Shown one piece after another: positions 7,902-15,690 of a stretch of 25,929 nucleotides of DNA. Numbering within the stretch: position 1 is the first letter of the stretch; every line of letters starts with the position of its first letter. The notes under the pieces are model-generated. The model was not told the origin of the DNA, searched no databases, and worked only from the letters and a program-made list of their open reading frames with translations. Source of the stretch: JBGTBD01 sp041749475 (lineage in GTDB: Bacteria > Pseudomonadota > Alphaproteobacteria > Rickettsiales > UBA998); assembly GCA_041749475.1 (NCBI GenBank), contig JBGTBD010000044.1, positions 1-25,929 on the forward strand, in the 5' to 3' direction. A program made the translations under genes and the position numbers.

Positions 7902-8603
7902 ATGAAACCGAGTGTTCTATTCATCGTTACCAGTCATGACCGCAAGGGGGCGACGGGTAAGCATACCGGCATGCATCTCGCTGAGGTCACACACGTCTAT
8001 AAGATCATGGACGAGGCGGGGTACAAGGTAGATTTTGCCAGTCCCCGCGGGGGTAAAGCACCTATCGATAATCTGGATATGAGCGATCCCATTACTCAGC
8101 ATTATATGCAGGACCATGAGTTTATACGTGCTATCGAGGATACGGCGAAAGTCGCTTCCATCGATATCGCGCACTATGTTGCGGTCTATTTCCCCGGCGG
8201 GCATGGGGTGATGTGGGATATGTCTGACCATCGCGACATCAAGGCCCTTATCCGTGATCATTATGAATCCGGTGGCGTGGTAGGGGCGGTGTGTCACGGG
8301 GTTGCGGCCCTGTCGAACGTCACGCTGTCCAACGGTGATTATCTGGTGGATAGCAGAGAAGTATCCTGCTTTACCAATGAAGAGGAGCGTCAGATCAAGC
8401 TGGATGATATTGTGCCATTTCTGCTTGAGACGCGCTTATGGGAGCGCGGTGCGCGCATCCGTACCGCTCCCCCATTCAAGAAACATATCTCAATCAGCGA
8501 TCGGTTGGTGACGGGCCAGAACCCCGCTTCTGCGAAGGGAGTGGGAGAGGCCATGCTGAAACTAACCACCCAGCACGGGGCCGGAACACGTCGCGCATCG
8601 TGA
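7902..8603 (+). CDS. DJ-1/PfpI (type 1 glutamine amidotransferase-like) family protein
   Basis: The 233-residue product belongs to the DJ-1/PfpI superfamily, in the branch of Hsp31-like glyoxalase III/deglycase proteins. The nucleophile elbow is GAVCHG with C131 followed by H132. The conserved acidic residue is E28 in MHLAEVTH, and FPGGHGVMWD (97-106) matches the family's oxyanion-side loop. The likely role is detoxification of reactive carbonyls such as methylglyoxal in the cytoplasm. The ATG at 7902 is chosen because GGAGGGG is 5 bases upstream; the frame is open further up, but that stretch overlaps the mini-protein ORF in another frame. The exact substrate cannot be read from sequence. 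Confidence 0.88.
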   Translation: MKPSVLFIVTSHDRKGATGKHTGMHLAEVTHVYKIMDEAGYKVDFASPRGGKAPIDNLDMSDPITQHYMQDHEFIRAIEDTAKVASIDIAHYVAVYFPGGHGVMWDMSDHRDIKALIRDHYESGGVVGAVCHGVAALSNVTLSNGDYLVDSREVSCFTNEEERQIKLDDIVPFLLETRLWERGARIRTAPPFKKHISISDRLVTGQNPASAKGVGEAMLKLTTQHGAGTRRAS

Positions 8604-8631
8604 TGGGAAAACACAACCCTACTAGTTCTTA

Positions 8632-8735
8632 CCTTTCGCCATTCCAGCGTAGGCTGGAATCCAGTTTATTGGCATATAATCTTCTGTGGCGCAGACGCGC
8701 CACGCTGGATTCCTGCTTTTGAAGGAATGACAAAG
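8632..8735. repeat. Palindromic intergenic repeat, copy A
   Basis: About 104 bases begin CCTTTCGCCATTCC and end GGAATGACAAAGG. The left half contains a perfect 8-base stem (ATTCCAGC/GCTGGAAT, 8641-8659) and the right half a second stem (ATTCCT/AGGAAT). Inner borders are GGAATCCAG and CTGGATTCC. A third hairpin, GTGGCGC-AGAC-GCGCCAC (8686-8703), sits in the middle. The layout matches a dispersed proteobacterial repeat and the element at 15589-15680. It follows the DJ-1 gene and may act as a terminator or mRNA stabiliser. Confidence 0.7.
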
Positions 8736-8792
8736 GGTAAAAATGTTTTCTATTGTGGGGAAAGCAGGTGGAATACCCCTGCACACGGCATC

Positions 8793-8822
8793 TTGACGAA
8801 ACAATGAAATTTTGTTTATATT
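8793..8822 (+). promoter_or_regulatory. Sigma-70-like promoter of the cold-shock gene
   Basis: TTGACG (8793-8798), an 18-base spacer and TATATT (8817-8822) form a good promoter. The spacer contains the inverted pair AAACAA/TTGTTT. Transcription would start near 8829 and leave a leader of roughly 217 bases before the cold-shock gene. Confidence 0.6.
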
Positions 8823-8828
8823 TTGCGT

Positions 8829-9045
8829 TGAGTTAAGTAGCTCTCTTTCGTCCATGATTGCCGGAACGCCGCAAGGGGTTCCGTAGTACCGCGAGGTACA
8901 GGGTTAGAATGCATCCATTTCCGGTTGTTCTCCCTACTATTTGGCAAAGACTTGTGACCTGCCGTCGTAAAGGACGGTGAGTTGCGCCCACTACCCCCTC
9001 ATGTCACCCCAAGTGGCATGGAACTAACGCCAGAAATAGGAGTTT
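8829..9045 (+). promoter_or_regulatory. Long structured 5' leader of the cold-shock gene
   Basis: Within a predicted leader of about 217 bases four hairpins are visible. Stem CGGAAC/GTTCCG (8862-8883) closes on a GCAA loop after one G-G mismatch. Stem GTACC/GGTAC (8886-8899) has a GCGA loop, so two adjacent hairpins carry GNRA tetraloops. CCGTC/GACGG (8962-8977) is the third. ATGTCAC/GTGGCAT (9001-9019) sits 17 bases before the AGGAG ribosome site. Long folded leaders that act as RNA thermometers are known for cspA mRNAs; this sequence is not one I recognise. A separate small RNA is an alternative. I see no ORF in this stretch. Confidence 0.5.
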
Positions 9046-9255
9046 ATGAGTATGGCAACTGGTACCGTAAAATGGTTCAATCCGAACAAAGGCTATGGTT
9101 TCATCACCCCGGAATCCGGTGGTGCGGACGTGTTCGTCCACATCAGCGCTCTGGAGCAAGCCGGTCTTTCCACCCTTAATGAGAACCAGAAGATCAGCTA
9201 TGATCTGGTGACCAATAAGGGCAAGACTTCCGCTGGAAACCTGAAGCTGCTCTAG
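9046..9255 (+). CDS. Cold-shock domain protein (CspA family)
   Basis: The 69-residue protein is a single cold-shock domain, an OB-fold RNA and single-stranded DNA chaperone. TGTVKWFN (5-12) opens the fold; RNP1 is KGYGFI (15-20) and RNP2 is VFVHI (29-33). AGGAG lies 5 bases before the ATG at 9046; MATG two codons later is an alternative start. The long upstream leader suggests post-transcriptional control, and a strong terminator follows, so the gene is monocistronic. The family has many paralogues, so I give no numbered symbol. Confidence 0.96.
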   Translation: MSMATGTVKWFNPNKGYGFITPESGGADVFVHISALEQAGLSTLNENQKISYDLVTNKGKTSAGNLKLL

Positions 9256-9281
9256 TCTCACGGGTTGCTATAGGAAATGGA

Positions 9282-9315
9282 TGGCTCCGAACTCATGGTT
9301 CGGGGCCATTTTGTT
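9282..9315 (+). terminator. Intrinsic terminator of the cold-shock gene
   Basis: An 11-base-pair stem (TGGCTCCGAAC with GTTCGGGGCCA, one G-T wobble) with a 5-base loop is followed by TTTTGTTTTG. It lies 27 bases after the cold-shock stop codon and separates it from the cytochrome bd operon. Confidence 0.9.
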
Positions 9316-9330
9316 TTGTGCCTCTCCATA

Positions 9331-9346
9331 GTGACGTAAACGTCAC
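9331..9346. promoter_or_regulatory. Perfect palindrome upstream of the cytochrome bd operon
   Basis: GTGACGTAAACGTCAC is a perfect inverted repeat of two 7-base arms around AA, 87 bases before the cydA start and after the previous terminator. The symmetry suggests an operator for a dimeric regulator of the oxidase operon. It does not match the FNR (TTGAT-N4-ATCAA) pattern. The cognate protein is unknown; the TetR encoded after the operon is one candidate, although the palindrome differs from the site before tetR. Confidence 0.5.
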
Positions 9347-9433
9347 GCTTTGTGGCAGGATAACGTCTTGTATAGAGCGGATGAGGGGCGTATAAGGCGC
9401 GTGAATCAATTCCTGCCAAAGGCTACACATCTT

Positions 9434-10837
9434 ATGGAATTGCTGCGGTCGCTAGACCCCATCCTGCTTGCGCGTATCCAGTTCGCGTTCACCATCTCGT
9501 TTCACATCATCTTCCCTGCATTTACCATTGGCCTCGCCAGCTGGCTGGCCGTCGTGGAGTGGCGCTGGCTGGTGACTGGGAAGAAGGTTTACCTCGAAAT
9601 CTATAAGCTCTGGGTGAAGATTTTCGCCGTTACGTTCGGTATGGGGGTCGTCTCCGGCGTCGTCATGTCCTATCAGTTCGGGACGAACTGGTCGGCGTTC
9701 TCGGACAAGGTGGGCAACGTCATCGGCCCGCTGTTGGGGTATGAGGTGTTGACGGCGTTCTTCCTGGAAGCGTCCTTCCTCGGCATCATGCTGTTCGGGA
9801 TGAACCGGGTGAGCAAGCGGATGCATTTCATCTCCACTGTCATCGTCGCGTTCGGGACGCTGGTGTCGGCGTTCTGGATTCTTGCGGCCAATAGCTGGAT
9901 GCAGACGCCGCAGGGCTACCGCATCGGAGAGGACGGGCTGTTATATCCGACCGATTGGCTGGAGGTCATCTTCAATCCTTCCTTCCCCTACCGCCTGTTC
10001 CATATGGTGACGGCGGCGTTCCTGACAACCGCCTTCGTGGTCGGCGGTATCGGCGCGTATTACTTGTGGAAAAAGCGGCATCAGGAACATGCGAAGGTGA
10101 TGCTCGGCATGGCGATGCTGATGGCGATATTCGTCTCGCCCATCCAGATATTCATCGGCGACCTGCACGGGCTGAATACGCTGGAACACCAGCCGGTGAA
10201 AGTCGCGGCAATGGAGGGAATATGGGAGACGCAGAAAGGCGCGCCGCTGACCATGTTCGGCATTCCTGATGAAGGGACGGAGACGACGAAATACAGCGTG
10301 GAGATTCCCGGTGCGGCGAGCCTCATCCTCACCCATGACTGGAACGGTGAAATCAAAGGCCTGAAAGAATGGGCGAAGGAAGAGCGGCCACCTGTGCTGC
10401 CTGTCTTCATCTCGTTCAGGGTCATGGTGGGTATCGGGATGCTGATGCTGCTCACAGGCATATTCGGCGCGTTCCTCTATCTCCGCAAACGGCTATACGA
10501 TACGCGCTGGTTCCAGATCTGGTGTATTACCATGACGCCTTCGGGCTTCGTCGCCATCCTCGCCGGATGGTTCGTCACCGAGATCGGACGGCAGCCCTAT
10601 GTGGCGTACGGCATCATTCGTACCAGTGACGCGGCATCGCCTATCCTGGGGCCGCAGGTGGCGGCGTCGTTAGTCGCGTTCATTGTCGTCTACTTCTTCG
10701 TATTTGGGGCGGGGAGCTATTACATCCTGCGCCTCATCGGCAAAGGGCCGGGCACGCATGAGGAACCGCCGATGGAACGCGGGAAGGTGGAATCGGCGGT
10801 GATGAAACAGCAGCCGAAAGGAGACGCCGATGTTTAG
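9434..10837 (+). CDS. cydA: Cytochrome bd-type ubiquinol oxidase subunit I (CIO type)
   Basis: Subunit I holds haems b558, b595 and d, and oxidises quinol while reducing oxygen to water in the inner membrane. The product is 467 residues, shorter than E. coli CydA (522), with the short Q-loop typical of cyanide-insensitive oxidases (CioA). Axial-ligand positions are visible: H24 in ISFH, H190 in RLFHMV, and M331 in FRVMVG; the EASFLGIM segment and GRQPYVAYG are also present. Several hydrophobic helices span the length. The frame is open upstream to 9350, but MELLRSLDPILLARIQF at 9434 matches the family start. It overlaps cydB by 8 bases. Confidence 0.96.
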   Translation: MELLRSLDPILLARIQFAFTISFHIIFPAFTIGLASWLAVVEWRWLVTGKKVYLEIYKLWVKIFAVTFGMGVVSGVVMSYQFGTNWSAFSDKVGNVIGPLLGYEVLTAFFLEASFLGIMLFGMNRVSKRMHFISTVIVAFGTLVSAFWILAANSWMQTPQGYRIGEDGLLYPTDWLEVIFNPSFPYRLFHMVTAAFLTTAFVVGGIGAYYLWKKRHQEHAKVMLGMAMLMAIFVSPIQIFIGDLHGLNTLEHQPVKVAAMEGIWETQKGAPLTMFGIPDEGTETTKYSVEIPGAASLILTHDWNGEIKGLKEWAKEERPPVLPVFISFRVMVGIGMLMLLTGIFGAFLYLRKRLYDTRWFQIWCITMTPSGFVAILAGWFVTEIGRQPYVAYGIIRTSDAASPILGPQVAASLVAFIVVYFFVFGAGSYYILRLIGKGPGTHEEPPMERGKVESAVMKQQPKGDADV

Positions 10838-11849
10838 CTTCGCAGAATATATGGATCTGCCGCTGATATGGGGCGGGTTGATCGCGACGGCGGTGTTTTT
10901 ATACGTGTTACTCGACGGGTTCGACCTCGGCATCGGTATTCTCTTCCCCTTCGCGCCGACGCATCAGTGCCGTGACCGGATGATGAACTCCATCGCGCCC
11001 TTCTGGGACGGGAACGAGACATGGCTGGTGCTGGGCGGCGGCGGGCTGTTCGCAGCGTTCCCGCTGGCCTATGCCATCATCATGCCGGCGGTCTATCTGC
11101 CCGTCATCGCCATGTTGCTGGGGCTTATCTTCCGGGGCGTAGCGTTCGAGTTCCGGTTCAAGGAGACGGGGAAATACCGCATCGTATGGGATTATGCGTT
11201 CCATTTCGGATCGCTGGTGGCGGCGTTCATGCAGGGCGTCATCCTCGGTGCGGTGGTGCAGGGGATTGAGGTGGACGGGCGGCAATTTGTCGGCGATGCG
11301 TTCGACTGGCTAACCCCATTCAGCCTGATGACGGGCGTGGCGCTGGTCTTCGGATATGCCTTGCTGGGCGCGACATGGGTGGTGATGAAAACGGATGAAG
11401 ACACCCAAATGTGGGCGCGGCGCGTGGCGCGGTATGTGCTTGGGTTCGTGGGCATCTTTATGGGGATGGTCAGCATCGCCATGCTGTTTCAGGACAGGGA
11501 CGTGAGCGTCATATGGTTCAGCACGCCCAATATCTATTTCCTCGTGCCGATACCGTTCATCACGTTGGCGCTGTTCGTGCGGTTGTGGCGGGACCTGGTG
11601 GAGCAGCGGCATTTCCGCCCGTTCTTCCTGTCGCTGGGGATTTTCTCTTTGGGGTATATCGGGCTGGGGGTGAGTATCTGGCCGTGGATCGTGCCGTATG
11701 ACGTTTCGCTGTGGAAGGCCTCCGCCGCGCCGGAATCGCAATCACTGCTATTGGTGGGAACGGCCATCATGCTGCCCATCATTCTCGCTTACACGGGATA
11801 TTGCTATTACCTGTTCCGGGGGAAGACGTCGCATGAAGCACTTTACTGA
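10830..11849 (+). CDS. cydB: Cytochrome bd-type ubiquinol oxidase subunit II
   Basis: Subunit II is the haem-free structural partner of CydA in the inner membrane. The 339-residue protein has the family hallmarks LLDGFDLGIGIL near residues 27-38, the FWDGNETWLV segment (58-67), and multiple transmembrane helices. Its length fits the CioB branch, shorter than E. coli CydB. AAAGGAG precedes the ATG, which lies inside the end of cydA, indicating translational coupling. The downstream DUF2474 gene overlaps its 3' end. No cydCD assembly genes are seen in the window. Confidence 0.96.
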   Translation: MFSFAEYMDLPLIWGGLIATAVFLYVLLDGFDLGIGILFPFAPTHQCRDRMMNSIAPFWDGNETWLVLGGGGLFAAFPLAYAIIMPAVYLPVIAMLLGLIFRGVAFEFRFKETGKYRIVWDYAFHFGSLVAAFMQGVILGAVVQGIEVDGRQFVGDAFDWLTPFSLMTGVALVFGYALLGATWVVMKTDEDTQMWARRVARYVLGFVGIFMGMVSIAMLFQDRDVSVIWFSTPNIYFLVPIPFITLALFVRLWRDLVEQRHFRPFFLSLGIFSLGYIGLGVSIWPWIVPYDVSLWKASAAPESQSLLLVGTAIMLPIILAYTGYCYYLFRGKTSHEALY

Positions 11850-11952
11850 GCGGCAGCGGCAGTGGGGGTGGTTCGTCCTGCTCTGGCTGGTCGGATGGGC
11901 CGCGATGTTCACGTTGGCCCAAGCCATACGCTGGTTGATGGGTATCGAATAA
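11833..11952 (+). CDS. DUF2474-family small membrane protein of the cytochrome bd operon
   Basis: A 39-residue protein with one transmembrane helix (WFVLLWLVGWAAMFTLAQAI, about residues 13-32) after a basic, polar N-terminus. It starts 17 bases before the cydB stop in another frame. Proteins of the DUF2474 family occur as the last gene of CIO-type oxidase operons and are compared with CydX, the small stabilising subunit of E. coli bd-I. The operon position, the size and the WFVLLWL motif support the call. A longer in-frame extension to 11698 lies wholly within cydB and is arginine-rich; I reject it. Confidence 0.85.
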   Translation: MKHFTERQRQWGWFVLLWLVGWAAMFTLAQAIRWLMGIE

Positions 11953-11977
11953 GTAACTGGAACTCCATTTATTTCTC

Positions 11978-12025
11978 TTGCTGTGCTACACTGGGCGGTT
12001 TACTGTAGATGTAAATCGGTAAATC
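11978..12025 (+). promoter_or_regulatory. Promoter and operator-like site of tetR
   Basis: TTGCTG (11978-11983), a 17-base spacer and TACTGT (12001-12006) form a candidate promoter. The inverted repeat TTTAC-N7-GTAAA (11999-12015) overlaps the -10 element, and a direct repeat GTAAATC (12011-12025) extends it. This is the usual layout for an autorepressing TetR protein. No clear Shine-Dalgarno is seen before the gene. Confidence 0.5.
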
Positions 12026-12043
12026 AGCCCTATATCATGCTTC

Positions 12044-12670
12044 ATGCCCCGTCAGAGCCGTAAAGAAGAAAGCATCGCCAAGCGCGCCCGTATCCTCGAG
12101 GTGGCGACGCAGATGTTCATGTGCCAGGGGTTCTCTGCCGTAAGCATGGATGCCATCGCCGAAGCCGCTCCCGTGTCGAAGCCGACGCTTTATAATCATT
12201 TTACGGATAAGAAATCGCTTTATGCCGCCGTGGTGCAGAACCGTTGCCAAAAGGTGTTCGACGAGTTGGAACATGGGCTGAGTGGTGAGCGCAGTGTGGA
12301 GGATACGCTGAGCGCCATCGCGCGGCAATATCTCAGCCTCGTTTTCGCGCCGGAGGCGATCAATATGCATCGGCTGTCGCTGGGGGAGTCGGTCAGTTTC
12401 CCAGAGCTGGGGAAATTATTCTATGAATCGGGGCCGAAACGCTCGGTCGCTATTTTAGCGCGGTATTTCGATATGCTGCATGAGCAGGGGATACTCCACG
12501 TGCCGCAGCCGGAATTATCGGCGAGCTTGTTTCTGAGTATGCTAAAGGGCTATTCACATCTGGAGTTGATGCTCGGTATCCGCAAACGCGTCAACGAGGC
12601 GGAGCGCGAGAATATCGTGAAGTATGTTGTGGAAGTGTTCATCCACGGGCATATCGACGATCGGCAGTAG
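12044..12670 (+). CDS. TetR/AcrR-family transcriptional regulator
   Basis: The 208-residue protein has an N-terminal TetR helix-turn-helix (residues 15-60: ILEVATQMF, then MDAIAEAAPVSKPTLYNHF) and a mostly helical C-terminal ligand-binding and dimerisation domain of the AefR-like kind (SVEDTLSAIARQYLSLVFAPE). It follows the oxidase operon on the same strand after 91 bases that contain an operator-like palindrome, so it probably represses itself. Whether it also controls the cyd operon is not shown by the sequence. It ends 6 bases from the convergent sensor gene. Confidence 0.92.
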   Translation: MPRQSRKEESIAKRARILEVATQMFMCQGFSAVSMDAIAEAAPVSKPTLYNHFTDKKSLYAAVVQNRCQKVFDELEHGLSGERSVEDTLSAIARQYLSLVFAPEAINMHRLSLGESVSFPELGKLFYESGPKRSVAILARYFDMLHEQGILHVPQPELSASLFLSMLKGYSHLELMLGIRKRVNEAERENIVKYVVEVFIHGHIDDRQ

Positions 12671-12676
12671 CGTTGA

Positions 12677-14833
12677 TTACGCCGGTTTTTTCATGTGCCG
12701 CTGCTGCTGTTTCTGCCAGTGCTGCAGCATCTCGCGGCCACCGCCGTTCTCGATGAAGTATTCCAGCGTCGCGAAGACCTTGCGGGAGTAGGACGTGCCA
12801 ACCGTCGCGCGTAATGCATCCAGCGCTTCCTCAATGCTGTTCGCGTCCCGGTACGCACGGGGGCTGATGAGGGCGATGAAGGCGTTGGCGACGGCGATGA
12901 TCTGGGCGGAGGGGAGGATTTCCGCTTCCTTCATGCCGGATGGGCCGGAGCCGTCTACATGCTCATACGCCTGTTCCAGCGTTTCCACGACCGGGCCTTC
13001 GAACGCGATGTTGCGCAGGATGTCCGCACTGGCGTGCATAGCGCGAGAGATATTTTGCTTTTCGGAAGTGCTTATTTTCTGCTGGGTGAGCAGGGTTTCC
13101 GGTGCGCGGATTTTGCCGACGTTCATCAGCTTGCCCGCTTCGGCACAGGCGGTCTGTAAGGTGGGGTCGAGATCCATCTGTTCGGCGATGGCTTTGGCGA
13201 CGAGGCAGACGCCGTTGCTGTGATGCTGCGCGTATGGGTCACGGCTGTCGACCAGTTCGACGAGGGTGTCCACCAACTGATCCAGTGTCGCTTCGTGGCG
13301 TTTGCGTTCGCGCGCATAGTCGGTGATGTCGCGGTCAACGATGAGGATGCCGGGACCGTTCTCGGTGCGGTCGGGTAACGGGATATCCTGTAGGGGCACG
13401 AAGATGGATTGCACGGTGCGTTGCTGCCCGGCGTCGGAGAATTCCTGTACTGTCTTTTCGATGCGTTGCGATTCATACGCACGGGTGGCCATCGAGGCAT
13501 ACGAAGAGGCGACGTGGCTGCCGAGGACTTCGTGCAGCGTCTTGCCCATCATGTATTTAGGGTCATGTCCGGCATCGGTCGCGGCGGCTTTGTTGACGTA
13601 GCGGTAATGCATCGACGGATCGACGATAACGATGCCGTTCGGCGTACTGGTGGTGATAAGAGAAAGCAGGTTCTGCTGGCGTTCGATGGTGCTGGCAAGC
13701 TGGCGGTAGTAATCGCTATTATGGCGATTATGCGCGGCGCTGGCGTGACGCCAAATGGCGATCAGCGTCATCGTCACCAGCGCTATGAAGAGGACGTAAC
13801 ACGCGGTGAGCCACGTCAAGAAAGAGGCGCTGGCAGCCATCGCCGCCGATTCGTCCACCTTATGGATGACCATCCACGGCGTGTTCTTCACCGGGTGGCT
13901 GGAGAACAATACCTGCTTGCCGCGATAATCTTTTTTCAGCGCGAATGTGCCGGGGTTGGCGAAGGCATAGGCCTCGGCCAGACGTGTGGCATCGGCATTC
14001 ATGGTCAGGGTCATCGGTTTCGTGCCGTCCTGCAGGGCGGTCATGTATTCGATATTCTCACCTTTTTTGCTGACCAACAACGTCTCGGTGGTTTTCTCTG
14101 ATTGCAGGGAAGGGGAGAAGAGGGCGGTGAATGCTTTGTCCAGTTTACGCATTCCCAGCACGTAGCCGACGGGTGCGGTTCCGCTATCCATCTGCACGTT
14201 GACGATGGGGGCATAGAACAGCATGTAGGCTGCGCCATTCTGCTCAATGGTGATGGGGCCGAGGGGAGAGGGATTTCCGGCGCGGAGTGTATCAGTCACT
14301 TCCGGGGCCAGCGTATCCAGCACGGGGAAATTCCCGGCGGCGGTGACAGGTTTCCATTCAGCGGTGACGATGGCGAGGCCAGCGCCTTGCGGCTGCGGGA
14401 CATTGGCTTTCACTTCCGGTGCAACGACAGGCTCGAAGAAGCCTTTTTGCTCCGCTTCAACGGCGATCAGGTTATGGAGATAGGTGGTTAGGGCGAGGGT
14501 TTCGTCCATCGCGCTTTCGGGATTCCCGGCGGTATCGCTGCCGGAGAGTTCGCCGAGATAGAGTTGCAAAGAGGTATTTCCCGCGAGGCCGTTTATCACC
14601 GCTTGTTGCTCGCTCAGCCATTGTTCTACGCTTGCGCCTTTCGCATCCGCCGCCAGTTGGATCTGGCGCTGCCACTGGACAAGATCGCGCTGTTGTTGTT
14701 GCAACGCGATGGCCGTTACCCCCGCAAGTCCGGCGAGGGCGAGGACACCCCAGATACCGAAGATGACGAACAGCTTCTTCTTACTGACGGGCGCGGGAGC
14801 AGGGACGGAGGGAGCGGCGATGATGTTGGACAT
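12677..14833 (-). CDS. Membrane sensor with periplasmic domain, PAS domain and degenerate HD-GYP domain
   Basis: The 718-residue protein has a transmembrane helix at 21-44, a periplasmic region of about 290 residues (45-338) of the dCache type judged by its layout, a second helix at 339-361, a PAS domain (about 385-505) and a C-terminal HD-GYP-like domain (about 513-700). HD-GYP domains hydrolyse cyclic di-GMP. Here the metal-binding HD pair reads M570-N571 before the conserved GKI, the GYP motif reads DGSGP (627-631) without tyrosine, and the later AVADAF reads AVANAF. H600 and the opening HHS remain. It is therefore probably a binding or signalling domain rather than a phosphodiesterase. 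It is divergent from the LapG-type protease 82 bases away. Confidence 0.85.
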   Translation of the reverse strand: MSNIIAAPSVPAPAPVSKKKLFVIFGIWGVLALAGLAGVTAIALQQQQRDLVQWQRQIQLAADAKGASVEQWLSEQQAVINGLAGNTSLQLYLGELSGSDTAGNPESAMDETLALTTYLHNLIAVEAEQKGFFEPVVAPEVKANVPQPQGAGLAIVTAEWKPVTAAGNFPVLDTLAPEVTDTLRAGNPSPLGPITIEQNGAAYMLFYAPIVNVQMDSGTAPVGYVLGMRKLDKAFTALFSPSLQSEKTTETLLVSKKGENIEYMTALQDGTKPMTLTMNADATRLAEAYAFANPGTFALKKDYRGKQVLFSSHPVKNTPWMVIHKVDESAAMAASASFLTWLTACYVLFIALVTMTLIAIWRHASAAHNRHNSDYYRQLASTIERQQNLLSLITTSTPNGIVIVDPSMHYRYVNKAAATDAGHDPKYMMGKTLHEVLGSHVASSYASMATRAYESQRIEKTVQEFSDAGQQRTVQSIFVPLQDIPLPDRTENGPGILIVDRDITDYARERKRHEATLDQLVDTLVELVDSRDPYAQHHSNGVCLVAKAIAEQMDLDPTLQTACAEAGKLMNVGKIRAPETLLTQQKISTSEKQNISRAMHASADILRNIAFEGPVVETLEQAYEHVDGSGPSGMKEAEILPSAQIIAVANAFIALISPRAYRDANSIEEALDALRATVGTSYSRKVFATLEYFIENGGGREMLQHWQKQQQRHMKKPA

Positions 14834-14915
14834 GATTCAGCTCAAAAATGATTGGAATTGCTGTAAATTAACCTTTTGGCTGGAATAAGTCTAATGAAAA
14901 GAATATCGTGAGCGG

Positions 14916-15572
14916 GTGAGAACGCGCCATCACCCTTCCTTTGCGGCACTGCGCAGGACGATGTTCCTGTGCATGGTCAGTGTGTTTTTCGTCGCGCAGA
15001 TGCCTTCTGCGGAGGCGAGCACCAACCTGTTCCGCTCCAAGGAAAAGCAATCCTCGTCCCTCCAATCCTTTCCTAAATGGACGGGGATGTTGTCGCGCGA
15101 AGGGCGTGATCAGCGCAAGATGGACGCGGAGTGCGGGACGAATGTGCTGTGCAGCAAAAAGCGGCTGGAGAAGTTCCTCGCCTCCATCAAGAAACTACCT
15201 CCCATGCAGCAGGTCACGCGCGTCAACCAGTATCATAACCAGACGCGTTATATTCAGGATATCGTCAATTGGGGGATGCCCGACTATTGGGAAACGCCGT
15301 ATGAATTCTTCGGACGGAATGGCGATTGCGAGGATTACGCGATCACTAAATATAAGTCCCTAAAGGCGTTGGGATTCGATACCACCAAGATGCGCATCGT
15401 GGTCGCGCAGGATACGAATTTGCGCATCATGCATTCGGTGTTGGCGGTCTATATGAATAACACGATCTACATTCTTGATAATCAGTCACCTGTGGTGCTG
15501 GAGCATTCGCGTATCTATCATTATCACCCGATTTATTCGATCAATGAGCGTGGGTGGTGGCGGCATATGTGA
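14916..15572 (+). CDS. LapG-type periplasmic transglutaminase-like cysteine protease (BTLCP family)
   Basis: LapG proteases cut large RTX-type adhesins from the cell surface when cyclic di-GMP is low, releasing biofilm. The 218-residue product has a signal peptide (hydrophobic MFLCMVSVFFVA, likely cut near SAEA, residue 34) and the catalytic triad C138 in NGDCEDY, H173 in MHSVLAV, and D188 in ILDNQ. Acidic residues D137, E139 and D140 match the calcium-binding loop. The GTG start at 14916 gives a typical signal peptide; M16 is an alternative. No LapD or LapA gene is visible here. The neighbouring degenerate HD-GYP sensor is a candidate regulator by position only. A palindromic repeat follows the gene. 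Confidence 0.88.
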   Translation: MRTRHHPSFAALRRTMFLCMVSVFFVAQMPSAEASTNLFRSKEKQSSSLQSFPKWTGMLSREGRDQRKMDAECGTNVLCSKKRLEKFLASIKKLPPMQQVTRVNQYHNQTRYIQDIVNWGMPDYWETPYEFFGRNGDCEDYAITKYKSLKALGFDTTKMRIVVAQDTNLRIMHSVLAVYMNNTIYILDNQSPVVLEHSRIYHYHPIYSINERGWWRHM

Positions 15573-15588
15573 TGCTGTCGTTTTGCCT

Positions 15589-15680
15589 CGTCATCACCCG
15601 AATCGCGAAGCGATTATAGGGTGATCCAGAAAGGGCTGGTTTCCCCTATGATTTTACGGTGTAAAATTCGGGGAATGACG
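15589..15680. repeat. Palindromic intergenic repeat, copy B
   Basis: The element of 92 bases is bounded by CGTCAT and ATGACG. It holds two hairpins: ATCACCC-G-AATCGC-GAA-GCGATT-ATA-GGGTGAT on the left, and TTCCCC with ATTTTAC-GGT-GTAAAAT and GGGGAA on the right. The inner border GATCCAG resembles that of copy A (8632-8735). It lies between the convergent LapG-type and glycosyltransferase genes and could act as a two-way terminator. Confidence 0.7.
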
Positions 15681-15690
15681 AAGAAGAAAT

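Noticed and set aside
12670..12692. GCGT-N5-ACGC hairpin followed by six T as a tetR terminator
   Set aside because: The stem is only four pairs and lies in the 3' end of the convergent gene's coding sequence; too weak to list.
13409..14101. Plus-strand frame of 230 codons
   Set aside because: It is antisense to the membrane sensor gene, which has clear transmembrane, PAS and HD-GYP-like segments.
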